A stretch of DNA of 64,000 bases from Halolamina salifodinae (lineage in GTDB: Archaea; Halobacteriota; Halobacteria; Halobacteriales; Haloferacaceae), in contig NZ_JAGGLC010000001.1 in the NCBI RefSeq assembly GCF_017874235.1, positions 1 through 64,000 on the forward strand, read 5' to 3'. How positions within the stretch are numbered: the stretch's first letter is position 1; every line of letters begins with the position of its first letter. Shown here piece by piece: positions 26,226 through 36,686 of the stretch. A program made the translations under genes and the position numbers. Below the pieces are notes generated by a model that saw only the letters and a list, made by a program, of their open reading frames with translations, did no database searches and had not been told where the DNA came from.

Positions 26226-28915
26226 AGTTCGACCGCCTGCGGCTCAGCAACTTCAAGCCGTACGCCGACACCGACCTGCGCTTCGACGACGGCGTCACCG
26301 TGATCCACGGGCTCAACGGTTCGGGGAAGTCGTCGCTGCTGGAGGCGTGTTTCTTCGCGCTCTACGGCTCGAAGGCGCTGGATGGAACCCTCGACGACGC
26401 CGTGACGACGGGCGCCGACGAGACGGACGTGGAGCTCTGGTTTACCCACGCCGGCGAGGAGTACCGGATCACCCGCGAACTCCGGCGCTCCGGCGGGTCG
26501 GTGTCGACACGGACCTGTGTGCTGGAGGGCGCGGACTCGACTGTCGAGGGCGCCCGCGACGTGCGGGAGTTCGTCGGCGACGACCTGCTCCGGATGGACA
26601 GCGAGGCGTTCCGCAACTGTGCGTACATCCGGCAGGGCGAGGTGAACCGCCTGATCAACGCCTCGCCCCGGGAGCGCCGGGAGATGATCGACGACCTGCT
26701 CCAACTCGGCAAACTGGAGGAGTACCGCGAGCGGGCCAGCGACGCCCGCCTCGGCGTGGAGGACGTGCTCGCGGACGAGCGCGGCGGCCTGAACAAGTTG
26801 GACGAACAGATCGACGCGAAAGAGGAGCAGGACCTCCACGACCGGCTCAACCAACTCAAAAGCGACCTCTCGGATCTCGGCTCGGAGATCGAACGCTTCG
26901 AAGGGAACCGCGACGACGCTCGGGAAACCAAGGAGGCGGCGGTGTCGATCATCGAGGAAGCAGAGGAACGCGAGAGCGAACTCGAAGACCTGACCGAGGA
27001 AATCGAACAAAAAGAGGCATCGATTCGCGAGACCGAGAGCGAACGCGAGACGCTGCTAGAGCAGATTACCGAGATCCGCGAGGACGTCGACGAACGCGAG
27101 GCCGAACTCGAAGGACTCGCCGACGCCGCCGGGATCGACGCCGCCACCGAGACAGCCGTCGCCGACGCCCGCGAAACCCTCGACGAGCGCGAAGCCGAAC
27201 TCCGGGAGCAGCGCCAGGAGCAGCGCGACCGCGTGACGACGCTCGAAAGCGAGGTCGAGAGCCTCGAAACGGAAGCAAATCGGCTCCGCGAGCAGGCCGC
27301 GGAGAAGCGGGAGCGAGCCGAGGAGCTAGAAGCTGCGGCCGACGATGCCGAGTCGGATCTCGAAGCGCTCCGCGAGGATATCGACGACGTTGCCGCCGAA
27401 CACGCGGAACTGGAAGCGAAGTTCGCCGACGAACCTATCGGGATGGGCGAGGCCGAGGCCCACCGCGAGCAGATCCGCGAGGAACTCGAGGCGGTCCGCG
27501 AGGAGATCCAGACCACCGTCGAGGAGCTCTCGGTGGCACGAAAGACCGTCGAGGAGGCCGAGGAACTGCTCGAAGCGGGCAACTGCCCAGAGTGTGGCCA
27601 ACCAGTCGAGGACTCCCCACATGTCGACACGCTCGAAGCAGACCGCGAGCGCGTCGAGGCGCTCGAAGCCGAGTTGGGCGAACGCAACGGCGAGAAGGCC
27701 CAGTTGCAGGCGGATCTCGAAACCGCCGAGTCGCTGGTAGAGGCCGAGAGCCGCGCCGAATCGCTGGCCGACAAGCAGGAGATGCTCGAAGAGCGTGCCG
27801 AGACACTCAAAGCCGACGCCGAGGAGGGGCGTGCGGACGCCAAAGGGCTCCGCGAGGCGGCCGACGAACTGGCCGAAGACGCCGAGGAGACCGAAACAGA
27901 GGCCGAGGGACAGGCCGAAGAGGCAACGGCGGCCCGCGAACGCGTCGCGGATCTCGACGAGGAACTCACCGAACTCGACCAGCGGCGCGAGCGACTCGAC
28001 GACGTCGAGGACGCCATCGACGCCATCGACGACGCCGAGGACCAGATCGACCGCCTCCGGGAGAAACGCGAGAGCAAGGCCGAACTCGCCGCAGAACGCC
28101 GGGATCGGCTGGACGACCTGCGGGAACGCCGCGAAGGGCTCCGCGAGAAGTTCGACCGCGAGCGCGTCGAGCAGGCCCGGAACAAACTCGAGAGCGCCGC
28201 GGACTACCTCGAGAGAGTCGAGGGCAAACTCGAGGAACTCGACGAGCAACGCGACGGCCTGACGGGGAAAATCGGCAGCGTGCAGGCCGAGATCCGGAGC
28301 CTCGAAGCGCTCCGCGAGGACCGCGACCAACTCGCCGAAACCGTCGCGGATCTGGAGTCGCTCCACGAGGAGACCGAGACGCTGGAGCAGACCTACGGCG
28401 ACCTGCGGGCCGAACTCCGCCAGCGCAACGTCGAGAGCCTCGAACGCATGCTGAACGAGACGTTCGACCTGGCGTACGGCAACGACGCCTACTCCCACAT
28501 CGAACTCGACGGCGAGTACGAACTCACCGTCTACCAGAAGGACGGCACGCCGCTCTCGCCCGACCAGCTATCCGGCGGCGAGCGCGCGCTGTTCAACCTC
28601 TCGCTGCGCTGTGCGATCTACCGCCTGCTCTCGGAGGGCATCGAGGGCGCGGCACCCACTCCGCCGCTGATCCTCGACGAGCCGACGGTGTTCCTCGACT
28701 CCGGCCACGTCTCCCGGCTGGCGGACCTGATCGAGGAGATGCGCGGCTTCGGGGTGCGCCAGATCCTGATCGTGAGCCACGACGAGGAACTGGTCGACGC
28801 CGCCGCCGACCTCGTCACCGTCGAGAAGGACACCACGACGAACCGCTCGACCGCGCGCCGCGAGGACGCCGCGACGCTCGCGGGCGTGAAAGCGATGCTG
28901 GAGAGCGGCGACTAG
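26222..28915 (+). CDS. rad50: Rad50, SMC-like DNA repair ATPase
   Basis: 897 residues. Walker A is at residues 30-37 (GLNGSGKS) and the Q-loop is CAYIRQGEV. There are two long, highly acidic coiled-coil arms flanking the zinc hook CPEC (455-458), then the signature [13 protein letters not shown], Walker [12 protein letters not shown] and the switch His in IVSHDEE. The GTG at 26222 overlaps the mre11 stop; the frame is open far upstream but only in the shadow of mre11. The stop overlaps by 4 bp the stop of the convergent gene at 28912. Confidence 0.95.
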   Translation: MKFDRLRLSNFKPYADTDLRFDDGVTVIHGLNGSGKSSLLEACFFALYGSKALDGTLDDAVTTGADETDVELWFTHAGEEYRITRELRRSGGSVSTRTCVLEGADSTVEGARDVREFVGDDLLRMDSEAFRNCAYIRQGEVNRLINASPRERREMIDDLLQLGKLEEYRERASDARLGVEDVLADERGGLNKLDEQIDAKEEQDLHDRLNQLKSDLSDLGSEIERFEGNRDDARETKEAAVSIIEEAEERESELEDLTEEIEQKEASIRETESERETLLEQITEIREDVDEREAELEGLADAAGIDAATETAVADARETLDEREAELREQRQEQRDRVTTLESEVESLETEANRLREQAAEKRERAEELEAAADDAESDLEALREDIDDVAAEHAELEAKFADEPIGMGEAEAHREQIREELEAVREEIQTTVEELSVARKTVEEAEELLEAGNCPECGQPVEDSPHVDTLEADRERVEALEAELGERNGEKAQLQADLETAESLVEAESRAESLADKQEMLEERAETLKADAEEGRADAKGLREAADELAEDAEETETEAEGQAEEATAARERVADLDEELTELDQRRERLDDVEDAIDAIDDAEDQIDRLREKRESKAELAAERRDRLDDLRERREGLREKFDRERVEQARNKLESAADYLERVEGKLEELDEQRDGLTGKIGSVQAEIRSLEALREDRDQLAETVADLESLHEETETLEQTYGDLRAELRQRNVESLERMLNETFDLAYGNDAYSHIELDGEYELTVYQKDGTPLSPDQLSGGERALFNLSLRCAIYRLLSEGIEGAAPTPPLILDEPTVFLDSGHVSRLADLIEEMRGFGVRQILIVSHDEELVDAAADLVTVEKDTTTNRSTARREDAATLAGVKAMLESGD

Positions 28916-29352
28916 GCGCCGTCGTCGCCGTCGCGAGGCCGTAGCCGTTCGACCGCCTTTTCCGCCGTTTCGGTGGCTTCGTAGCCGCGTTCGCCGGCAA
29001 TCTCAGCCTCCGCGACCAGTCCCGCAGCGCGTAGCTCCCCGAACAGGCCGTTGAAGTCGCTCTCACACAGCCCGGAGTACGAGAGCAGGTCGACCACCGC
29101 CGTCGGCCCGTCGTCGACGAGCGTCACCAGCACGCCCAGCGCCCGCTCGTCGTGAACCGCAGTCATCGTCCGCCGAACTGGCTCCGGGACGCCGCCAGCG
29201 GCGACCGAGAGTGGCGACTCAGTGACCGTGTCGACGGAATCGGCGTCGATAGTTCGCTCCGCGCCCGTCTTGGGGTTGCGTAGCCGCGCAGTCCCGTCGC
29301 TCGTCGACAGCAGGAGGTAGCGCTCGCCGTCCGGCGTCTCGACCGTTCGCAT
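28912..29352 (-). CDS. Conserved haloarchaeal protein, possible winged-helix domain
   Basis: 146 residues. The first half ([25 protein letters not shown]) looks like a small beta domain; the second ([40 protein letters not shown]) reads like a winged-helix unit. Known function: none. It is tail-to-tail with rad50 with a 4-bp overlap. Confidence 0.65.
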   Translation of the reverse strand: MRTVETPDGERYLLLSTSDGTARLRNPKTGAERTIDADSVDTVTESPLSVAAGGVPEPVRRTMTAVHDERALGVLVTLVDDGPTAVVDLLSYSGLCESDFNGLFGELRAAGLVAEAEIAGERGYEATETAEKAVERLRPRDGDDGA

Positions 29353-29400
29353 TGCTGGAAGGGAGGCGAGCGGCGCGCAAAACGCTTGCGGGGGCGAGAA

Positions 29401-29829
29401 TCAGGCGTCGGCGTCGTCCGCGGCTGATGCGTCGCCGGCCTCGTTGTCGCCGCCATCTTCCCCATCGTCGGCGTCGAACGCCCGGTAGACCGTGTACGCG
29501 CGGACGAGTGCGGCGACGCCAGCAGCGACCAGTGCCACTGAGACGAGTGCGCGCCCGCGAAGCGCGTAGACGACTGGGCCGAGCGCCATCAGGAGAATAC
29601 CGGCGTTGACGTAGATGACCGCCGACCAGAACGCCCGCGCCGTCTCGGGATCGGCCTCCATCGCCGCCTCATCGGCGTCGTCGGCGCCGCCGGTACTGGA
29701 ACCAGTCCGGGCACGGAGTTCAGCCTCCATATCCCGGGCCTTGGGGCCGGTGTACTCGTCCGCTTCTTCCTCCCCGAACGGCTCGACCGACCCCTCGACG
29801 AAAGACTCGACCGGGTCGTCGTCACTCAC
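29401..29829 (-). CDS. Haloarchaeal two-helix membrane protein
   Basis: 142 residues. An acidic N-terminal half (DDDPVESFVEGSVEPFGEEEADEY ... ARDMEAELRAR) precedes two transmembrane helices (IYVNAGILLMALGPVVYAL and LVSVALVAAGVAALVRAY); the tail is strongly acidic. No enzymatic motif is seen and the function is unknown. Confidence 0.65.
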   Translation of the reverse strand: MSDDDPVESFVEGSVEPFGEEEADEYTGPKARDMEAELRARTGSSTGGADDADEAAMEADPETARAFWSAVIYVNAGILLMALGPVVYALRGRALVSVALVAAGVAALVRAYTVYRAFDADDGEDGGDNEAGDASAADDADA

Positions 29830-29874
29830 GCATCGTCCTCCCCGACCGACCGCAAAAAGCGTTCGCAGTCCGGC

Positions 29875-30051
29875 TCAGCACCGGTCGTTCAGCCTCGTCG
29901 TGGTGTCGCTCCGGATCCACGCGAGCGGCGCCTCCGCGTCGTAGAGGACGACACCGCCGTCGACCTCGTAAGACTCGACGGTGTCGAAGCCGTCGTCTGC
30001 TGGTCCCGGACGCTCCGATGCCGCCTCCGTCAGGCCGCTCTCGTCGGGCAT
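29875..30051 (-). CDS. Small conserved haloarchaeal protein
   Basis: 58 residues: MPDESGLTEAASERP ... FDTVESYEVDGGVVLYDAEAPLAWIRSD. The segment ESYEVDGGVVLYDAEAPLAWI is of a type recurring in haloarchaeal small proteins. ATG at 30051 is preferred over 30078 because conservation appears to begin there. It is divergent from polB1. Confidence 0.6.
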   Translation of the reverse strand: MPDESGLTEAASERPGPADDGFDTVESYEVDGGVVLYDAEAPLAWIRSDTTTRLNDRC

Positions 30052-30147
30052 GTTACTAAGTACCAAATGAGCAGGCATATGCCTTTCGGGGGTGTGTGCC
30101 GCCGTCGAGAGCGCTCAGTCGGCCGACGCGGCGCACGGACCACCGCC

Positions 30148-30156
30148 GTTTTAACG
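30148..30156 (+). promoter_or_regulatory. TATA element of polB1
   Basis: GTTTTAACG lies 22-30 bases before the ATG at 30178, the right distance for a leaderless haloarchaeal mRNA; this supports 30178 as the start over the in-frame codon at 30067. Confidence 0.45.
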
Positions 30157-30177
30157 GATCACGGCAAAGCACCGGCA

Positions 30178-33100
30178 ATGAGCGAGAGCGAACAGCGGGG
30201 CCTCGGCGAGTTCGCGGCCCCCGGCGAGGGCCGGCCGGACGAGGAGGCGGCCGTCGTCGCCGGCGACGCCGGGCAGACTGTCAGCGAGGTCGTCGACGCG
30301 GCGGACCTCAAGTTCCCCGACAGCGAGGGGGTCCTCCAGATGGAGGTCACGCAGGTCGACTACACCATCGAGGGGTCGGGCGCCGGCGAATACCCGGTGA
30401 TCCACGTGTTCGGCCGGACCGCCGAGAACGAGTCCGAACACGTGCGCGTGCTCGGCGTCGAGCCGTACTTCTACGTTCCCACCGAGGACATCGAGGACCG
30501 CGCACTGACCGAGGAGTACGACGTGATCCTCGACACCCGGACCGAAGGCCAGAACGGCGAACCCTTCGAGTCGATCCGTGGGAAGCCGCTGACGAAGGTG
30601 ATCGGCCGCACGCCCCGGGACGTGGGGCAGATCCGCGACGACTTCGAGGAGCATTACGAGGGCGACATCCTGTTCCCGAACCGCTTCCTGATCGACAAGG
30701 ACGTCAGCGCCGGCCTGCAGGTGCCCGAGCGCCGACTCGGGGACGGCCGGATTCAGGTGCGCTACGACGACGAGGAACTGGTCGCCGTCGAAGCCCCCAC
30801 CGGGGCCGAACTGCGGGTCAACACGTTCGACATCGAGGTCGACGACCGCAACGGCTTCCCCGAGGACGGCGAGGAGCCAATCGTCTGTCTGACCTCCCAC
30901 GACTCCTACGACGACGAGTACGTCGTCTGGCTCTACGACGCCCCGGACGCGGAGGTCTCCCCGCCCGATGATCTGTCCGAGTACGAACCCATCGCCGACT
31001 CGGGCAGCGTCGACGTGCGCGTCTTCGAGGAGGAGGCGGCGATGCTCGACGCCTTCGTCGCCTACATCGAGGACACCAACCCGGACGTGCTCACGGGCTG
31101 GAACTTCGAGGACTTCGACATGCCGTACGTGCTCGACCGACTGGAAATCGTCGACCACGGCAGCGAGTACGACCTCGACATCGACCGCCTCTCCCGGGTG
31201 AACGAGGTTTGGCGCTCGGACTGGGGCGGCCCGGACGTGAAGGGCCGGGTCGTGTTCGACCTGCTGTACGGCTACAAACAGATCGTCATCAAGGAACTGG
31301 AGTCGTTCCGCCTCGACGCTATCGGCGAGCGCGAACTCGACGTGGGGAAGGAACACTACTCCGGCGACATCGGCGACCTCTGGGAGCAGGACCCCGAACA
31401 GCTACTGGAGTACAACCTCCGTGACGTGGAGCTCTGTGTCGAAATCGACCGCAAGCAGTCCGTTGTCGCGTTCTGGGACGAGGTCCGTTCCTTCGTCGGC
31501 TGTAAGCTGGAGGACGCGCCGACGGCCGGCGACGCCGTCGACATGTACGTCCTGCACAAGGCCTACGGCGAGTTCGGCTTGCCCTCGAAAGGTCAGCAGG
31601 AGGCCGCCGAGGAGTTCGAGGGCGGCGCCGTCTTCGAGCCGATTTCGGGCGTGATGGAGAACGTCACGGTGCTGGACCTGAAGTGTTTCAGCGGCGACAC
31701 TGACGTACTGACGCCCGAAGGGCCGCGAAACATTCGGGAACTGAGCGTCGACGACGAAATCTACACGCTGAACTCCGACACGTTCGAGTGCGAGGTGAAG
31801 CCCGTCGCGGAGACACACAGCTACGAGAACTCCTTCGGGGAACTGCATCACCTGAGCGGCAACACGCACGACTTCAAGGTGACCGAGAACCACCGATTCC
31901 TCGCCTCGAAGGAACGCGGCTGGGACGATCAGGACCCGGACGACTTCGAGTTCTCGGAATACCGGGAGTTCACCGACACCGAACGGTTCGCCTTCCCGAA
32001 CCACCGGCCGATGGACGGTCGGACTCCCTCGACGTTCGACTTCATCGACGAAGTCGACGGCGGGAACGTCGTCGTGTACTCGGACGACGACCTCAGTATC
32101 TTCCGGGCTGCGATGCCCGAAGAAGTACGGACGGAACTGGACCTCGCCTACGGGAGTTCCGAAGCGATGGGACTCCAGCAGAAAGTCGGGAAGTACCTGC
32201 TCCCGCTCGAGTGCTACCGCGAGCATCAGGATGTCGTCGACGAACACGCCGACGACCTGTTTCTCAAGTTCGACCGCGGACACCGCGAGACGCACGTCTC
32301 CTTCGAGATGTCGAACTGGCTGGAACTACTCGGCTGGTACGTAACTGAGGGAAGTATCGACCGATCGGCGGGACGGTTCACGCTCCATCAGAACGACGAG
32401 GAGGGTCGAGAACGAATCCGGACGCTCCTCGACGAGATGGGGATCAACTACAACGTCGACGAACGGGGAGTCAACGTCTCCAACGTCTACGTCCTCGACT
32501 GGCTGAGCGAACACTGTGGGAAGGGGTACGCGGACAAGCAGCTACCCGAGTGGGTGTTCGATCTCGACGGTGAGCTTCTCCGAGGGCTGCTCGATACTCT
32601 CGTCGCCGGCGACGGGAGTACGACCGACACCGGACTGCAGAAGTTCTGGACGAAGAGCGACCACCTGAAGGAGGCTATCGTCGACATCGCGGTCCGGTGT
32701 GGTGAGAAGCCGACGGTCACAAACCAGGACGACGGGACATGGTACGTCTCGATCGGCAAGCAGGGTTCGTTCCAGAAGTCCACGAACGCGACGGTCGAGC
32801 CCCACGACGGGAACGTCTACTGTGTCACCGCGGAGGACAACCACGTCGTACTCGCCGGTCGGAACGGCCACTACCAGTGGGTCGGCCAATCGCTCTACCC
32901 GATGTCGATGGCGAGCATCAACTCCTCGCCCGAGACGAAGGTCGACCCCGACGAGTACGACGGCGAGACCTACCACGCGCCGGATGGCACCCACTTCCGG
33001 AAGGAGCCGGACGGCATCATGCGGGAGATGATCGACGAACTCCTCACGGAACGCGAGGAGAAAAAGAAGCTCCGGGACGATCACGACCCCGACTCGGAGG

Positions 33101-35352
33101 CGTACGAGCGCTACGACCGCCAGCAGGGCGGGGTGAAGGTGATCATGAACTGCTTCACGCCCGACACCGACGTGCTGACACCCGAAGGCGTGCAGAACAT
33201 CCGTGACCTCGAGGCCGGCGACGACGTGTACTCGCTCAACCCCGATACCGAGGAAATGGAGGTCAAGCCCGTCGAGGAAACCCACGCCTACCCCAACTAC
33301 GAGGGGGAACTGGTCGACATCGAGACGAGCAAGATCGACTTCAGTGTCACGCCGAACCACCGGATGCTCGTCCGGAAGAACGAGACGAACGGAATCACCG
33401 AAGACGGCTACAGCTTCGTCGAGGCGGGCGACCTCGACACCGCGACCAACTACGAACTCCCACACGACTGGTCGATGGAGCACGGCGACGACCTCGGCGA
33501 GATCGATCTCGTCGACTACCTCGAGGGCGACTACGAGGTCTGGGTCCGGCCGGATGTCCACAGCCACACGTTCGCCGCCGAGCTGGGCTACTACCCCGAC
33601 ACGGTGCTCAAGAACGACGTCGGCGAGGAGGGGTACGTCTTCGACGCGGAGGCGTACGCCGAACACCGCGAGTACATCGAACCGGTCTGCGAGCGGAGCT
33701 TCGTCCACCGGGAATCGGGCCGGAAGTGGATCCCGCGGACGTTCGACGGCGACGACTTCCTCGACCTGTTGGCGTGGTACGTCACCGAAGGAAACGTCTA
33801 CACCTCCGAGGAGAAGCAGTTCGGTGAGAAGCTCCGTGGCTCGTCGACAACGATCCAGATCGCCCAACAGCCGACGATGGCTGACGGCGGCGACGACGAC
33901 CACGCCACCATCGGTGCCCTGCTGGACCGGATGGGCTTTGACTACTACGTCGACGAGAGCGGTTACCAGTTCACCTCCCGTCTGCTAGGGGAGACGCTCG
34001 AACGGCTCTGTGGCGGGGATAGCTTCGAGAAGCGGATCCCCGAATTCGTGTTCGATCTGAGCGAGCGGCAGAAGCGCCGATTCCTCGACACGCTAGTCGA
34101 CGGTGACGGTGACCGACAGCCCAACTCCTGGCGCTACACCACCTCCAGTGACCGACTTCGCGACGACGTACTGCGACTCTGTACCCATCTCGGACTGACA
34201 GCCAACTACGGCGAGAACAGTGGCTCGTGGCGCATCTACGTCGACGAGGGGTCGAAGAACACGCTCCGGATGCACCGAAGCGGATCGACCAGTACCGCCA
34301 AGGACGGCGTCTACTGTGTCACCGTCGCGGACAACCACAGTCTGCTCGCTGGCCGGAACGGGACGTTCCAGTTCGTCGGCCAGTCGCTCTACGGCGTCTC
34401 TGGCTGGGACCGCTTCCGCCTCTACGACACCGAGGGCGCCGCCGCCGTGACGGCGACGGGTCGGGAGGTCATCGAGTTCACCGAGACGGCCGCCGAGGAA
34501 CTGGGCCACGAGGTGGCCTACGGGGACACCGACTCGGTGATGCTCTCGCTGGGCGAGGGCGTCTCCAAGGAGGACGCCATCGAGCAGTCCTTCGGCATCG
34601 AGGAGCACATCAACGAGCGCTACGACGACTTCGCCCGCGACGAACTCAACGCCGACAGCCACCGCTTCCAGATCGAGTTCGAGAAGCTCTACCGTCGGTT
34701 CTTCCAGGCGGGCAAGAAGAAGCGCTACGCCGGCCACATCATCTGGAAGGAGGGCAAGGACGTCGACGACATCGACATCACCGGCTTCGAGTACAAACGC
34801 TCGGACATCGCGCCGATCACCAAGCGCGTTCAGCACGAAGTGATCGACATGATCGTCCGCGGGGAGGACCTCGACGACGTGAAGGACTATCTCCACGAGC
34901 AGATCAGCCAGTTCGAAAACGGCGGGGTAGATCTGGAGCAGGTCGGCATCCCGGGGGGCATCGGGAAGCGCCTCGACGCCTACGAGACCGACACCGCGCA
35001 GGTCCGTGGCGCGAAGTACGCGAACCTCCTGCTGGGCACGAACTTCCAGCGTGGCTCCAAGCCCAAACGGCTCTATCTGAAGAAGGTCCACCCCGAGTTC
35101 TGGCAGGAGATGGAGCAGGAGGGGCGGTTCGACCCACAGACGGACCCACTCTACCGGGAGTTCAAACGCGACCCCGACGTGATCTGCTTCGAGTACGCCG
35201 AAGAGGTGCCCGACAGCTTCGAGGTCGACTGGCCCAAGATGCTCGATAAGACCCTCAAGGGACCCATCGAGCGCGTGATCGAGGCGCTCGGCCTCTCGTG
35301 GGACGAAGTGAAGTCCGGGCAGGAGCAGACCGGCCTCGGGCAGTGGGGCTGA
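30178..35352 (+). CDS. polB1: DNA polymerase B1 precursor with two inteins
   Basis: A 1724-residue precursor giving a 911-residue family B replicative polymerase after splicing. Exonuclease motifs: Exo I TFDIEV (D218, E220), Exo II NFEDFDMPYVLDR, Exo III YNLRDVELC. Polymerase motif A (DLK/SLYPMSM) is split by intein 1, motif B (KVIMN/SLYGVSG) by intein 2; motif C is YGDTDSVM (about 1449-1456). The C-terminal QTGLGQWG resembles a PCNA-interacting box. The start at 30178 is supported by the TATA element; the protein begins with an acidic haloarchaeal extension. Confidence 0.95.
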   Translation: MSESEQRGLGEFAAPGEGRPDEEAAVVAGDAGQTVSEVVDAADLKFPDSEGVLQMEVTQVDYTIEGSGAGEYPVIHVFGRTAENESEHVRVLGVEPYFYVPTEDIEDRALTEEYDVILDTRTEGQNGEPFESIRGKPLTKVIGRTPRDVGQIRDDFEEHYEGDILFPNRFLIDKDVSAGLQVPERRLGDGRIQVRYDDEELVAVEAPTGAELRVNTFDIEVDDRNGFPEDGEEPIVCLTSHDSYDDEYVVWLYDAPDAEVSPPDDLSEYEPIADSGSVDVRVFEEEAAMLDAFVAYIEDTNPDVLTGWNFEDFDMPYVLDRLEIVDHGSEYDLDIDRLSRVNEVWRSDWGGPDVKGRVVFDLLYGYKQIVIKELESFRLDAIGERELDVGKEHYSGDIGDLWEQDPEQLLEYNLRDVELCVEIDRKQSVVAFWDEVRSFVGCKLEDAPTAGDAVDMYVLHKAYGEFGLPSKGQQEAAEEFEGGAVFEPISGVMENVTVLDLKCFSGDTDVLTPEGPRNIRELSVDDEIYTLNSDTFECEVKPVAETHSYENSFGELHHLSGNTHDFKVTENHRFLASKERGWDDQDPDDFEFSEYREFTDTERFAFPNHRPMDGRTPSTFDFIDEVDGGNVVVYSDDDLSIFRAAMPEEVRTELDLAYGSSEAMGLQQKVGKYLLPLECYREHQDVVDEHADDLFLKFDRGHRETHVSFEMSNWLELLGWYVTEGSIDRSAGRFTLHQNDEEGRERIRTLLDEMGINYNVDERGVNVSNVYVLDWLSEHCGKGYADKQLPEWVFDLDGELLRGLLDTLVAGDGSTTDTGLQKFWTKSDHLKEAIVDIAVRCGEKPTVTNQDDGTWYVSIGKQGSFQKSTNATVEPHDGNVYCVTAEDNHVVLAGRNGHYQWVGQSLYPMSMASINSSPETKVDPDEYDGETYHAPDGTHFRKEPDGIMREMIDELLTEREEKKKLRDDHDPDSEAYERYDRQQGGVKVIMNCFTPDTDVLTPEGVQNIRDLEAGDDVYSLNPDTEEMEVKPVEETHAYPNYEGELVDIETSKIDFSVTPNHRMLVRKNETNGITEDGYSFVEAGDLDTATNYELPHDWSMEHGDDLGEIDLVDYLEGDYEVWVRPDVHSHTFAAELGYYPDTVLKNDVGEEGYVFDAEAYAEHREYIEPVCERSFVHRESGRKWIPRTFDGDDFLDLLAWYVTEGNVYTSEEKQFGEKLRGSSTTIQIAQQPTMADGGDDDHATIGALLDRMGFDYYVDESGYQFTSRLLGETLERLCGGDSFEKRIPEFVFDLSERQKRRFLDTLVDGDGDRQPNSWRYTTSSDRLRDDVLRLCTHLGLTANYGENSGSWRIYVDEGSKNTLRMHRSGSTSTAKDGVYCVTVADNHSLLAGRNGTFQFVGQSLYGVSGWDRFRLYDTEGAAAVTATGREVIEFTETAAEELGHEVAYGDTDSVMLSLGEGVSKEDAIEQSFGIEEHINERYDDFARDELNADSHRFQIEFEKLYRRFFQAGKKKRYAGHIIWKEGKDVDDIDITGFEYKRSDIAPITKRVQHEVIDMIVRGEDLDDVKDYLHEQISQFENGGVDLEQVGIPGGIGKRLDAYETDTAQVRGAKYANLLLGTNFQRGSKPKRLYLKKVHPEFWQEMEQEGRFDPQTDPLYREFKRDPDVICFEYAEEVPDSFEVDWPKMLDKTLKGPIERVIEALGLSWDEVKSGQEQTGLGQWG
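31684..32889 (+). other. Intein 1 in polB1 motif A
   Basis: 402 residues (503-904 of the precursor). It starts with Cys1 (CFSGDTDVLTPEG, block A). Block B is VTENHRFLA, and the LAGLIDADG endonuclease blocks C and E are LLGWYVTEGS and LLDTLVAGDGS. It ends NGHYQWVGQ followed by extein Ser. The penultimate/last pair is Gly-Gln instead of His-Asn. It lies exactly between DLK and SLYPMSM. Confidence 0.92.
33151..34383 (+). other. Intein 2 in polB1 motif B
   Basis: 411 residues (992-1402 of the precursor). It starts CFTPDTDVLTPEG; block B is VTPNHRMLV; endonuclease blocks are LLAWYVTEGN and FLDTLVDGDGD. It ends NGTFQFVGQ before extein Ser in KVIMN/SLYGVSG. It is clearly related to intein 1 along its whole length and shares the Gly-Gln terminus. 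Confidence 0.92.
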
Positions 35353-35407
35353 GACCGGGCGACGGAAGTTCGGACGCTTTTTGCCCAACCGCACGGAACG
35401 GCGCTAC

Positions 35408-36175
35408 ATGCCTCGCTCCGTCGGCCTGGTGGTCCCCGCCTACCAGCCGAACGTCGATCGCCTCTCGCGCTACGTGTGCGACCTCGACGACCGGCTGAAC
35501 CCGGCGGAGCTCAGAATCGAACTCGACGACCCATCACCCGGCGACGAGGCGGCGCTCGCGGACCTCCCGGCGACAGTTCACGTCGCCGACCGCCGGCGTG
35601 GCAAGGGCGCGGCGATCACCGAGGGGTTCGACGCGCTCTCGACGGACGTGCTGGCCTTCGCCGACGCCGACGGCTCCACCCCCGCCGACTCCGTCGCTGA
35701 CGTGATCGAACCCGTGGCCTCCGGCGAGTTCGACCTCGCTGCGGGCTCCCGACGCCACCCAGACGCGACGGTCCAGTCTCACCAGAAGACCCTCCGGCGC
35801 CTGCTCGGCGACGGCTTCGCGTGGCTGGCCCGACAGCTACTCGTGCCGAACCTGTACGACTACCAGTGCGGGGCAAAGGCCGTGTCGGCGAACTTCTGGG
35901 CACGGCTCCGGCGTCACCTCACCGAACCCGGGTTCGCGTGGGACATCGAACTGCTCGCGATCGCGGGCGCGCTGGGTGGCAAGATCGCCGAGGTCCCGGT
36001 CGTCTGGGAGGACAAACCCGAGTCGACTGTCGACCCCGTTCGCGACACGCTCTCGATGTTCACCGGGCTGCTGGCGGCACGTCACCGTGCGAAGGCGGTC
36101 AAGGGGGGTCGACTCCACGAACTGCTGGCCGACCGGCGCGACCAGCGGCTCCTGATCGAGCGAGGTGAGCGGTGA
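35408..36175 (+). CDS. Family 2 glycosyltransferase (polyprenyl-phosphate sugar synthase-like)
   Basis: 255 residues. The GT-A fold begins VGLVVPAYQPNVDRL, has RRGKGAAITEGFDAL and the DxD-type site FADADGST, then the DYQCGAKA segment typical of dolichyl-phosphate mannose/glucose synthase-like enzymes. It should charge a polyprenyl phosphate with a sugar at the inner membrane face. The last codons overlap the next gene, a GtrA-type membrane protein (GTGA). ATG at 35408 is chosen; the upstream TTG frame is unlikely. Confidence 0.82.
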   Translation: MPRSVGLVVPAYQPNVDRLSRYVCDLDDRLNPAELRIELDDPSPGDEAALADLPATVHVADRRRGKGAAITEGFDALSTDVLAFADADGSTPADSVADVIEPVASGEFDLAAGSRRHPDATVQSHQKTLRRLLGDGFAWLARQLLVPNLYDYQCGAKAVSANFWARLRRHLTEPGFAWDIELLAIAGALGGKIAEVPVVWEDKPESTVDPVRDTLSMFTGLLAARHRAKAVKGGRLHELLADRRDQRLLIERGER

Positions 36176-36618
36176 CGGCAGTTCCCGACGAACTACTCGA
36201 ACTCGACCGGTTCGGGCAGTTCCTCTCGGTCGGCGCCGTCGGCGCGATGTTCGACCTCGCGACCAGTTCGGTGCTGACCGCCGGCCTCGACCTGCCGCCG
36301 GAAATCGCGAAGCTGATCGGCGCCGAGGTGGCCATTATCGTGATGTTCGTCATCAACGAGCGTTGGACGTTCTCCGAACACGGTACCGTCGGCCGGCTGA
36401 ACGTGCTCCGGCGGCTCCTGAAGTCGAACCTCGTCCGCAGCGGCGGCGTCGCCGTGCAGGTCGGAGTGGTGTCGGTGCTGACGGGGCTGCCGGTCGCTCT
36501 GTCGGCGTTCGGCGTCGACCTCTGGGAGTTGGCGACGTTCCCGATCGCGATCGGCTGTTCGCTGCTGCTGAACTACGTCCTGGAGAGCCTGTTCACGTGG
36601 CGTGTGACAGCTGATTGA
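36172..36618 (+). CDS. GtrA-like membrane protein
   Basis: 148 residues with four transmembrane helices. FLSVGAVGAMFDLATS, VIVMFVINERWTFSEH and LLNYVLESLFTWR match the GtrA family, thought to flip or recruit lipid-linked sugars. It overlaps the preceding glycosyltransferase gene, so the two probably work together in glycosylation of surface proteins or lipids. Start is GTG. Confidence 0.82.
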   Translation: MTAVPDELLELDRFGQFLSVGAVGAMFDLATSSVLTAGLDLPPEIAKLIGAEVAIIVMFVINERWTFSEHGTVGRLNVLRRLLKSNLVRSGGVAVQVGVVSVLTGLPVALSAFGVDLWELATFPIAIGCSLLLNYVLESLFTWRVTAD

Positions 36619-36686
36619 GTTCGGAAAAACCGCGCGACGACGACCGAATCAGAACCCTTAACCGTCAAACCCGATTTGATACAGGT

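Noticed and set aside
26362..28185. 607-codon Ser-rich open frame antisense to rad50
   Set aside because: Its composition is what the reverse strand of Glu-rich coiled-coil codons gives; no start signal or homology.
26119..28944. 941-codon open frame overlapping rad50
   Set aside because: Arg/Pro/Gly-rich shadow of the acidic rad50 frame with no domain.
31684..34383. Insertions of a mobile element breaking polB1
   Set aside because: The frame is open throughout and splicing blocks are intact, so these are inteins, not disruptions.
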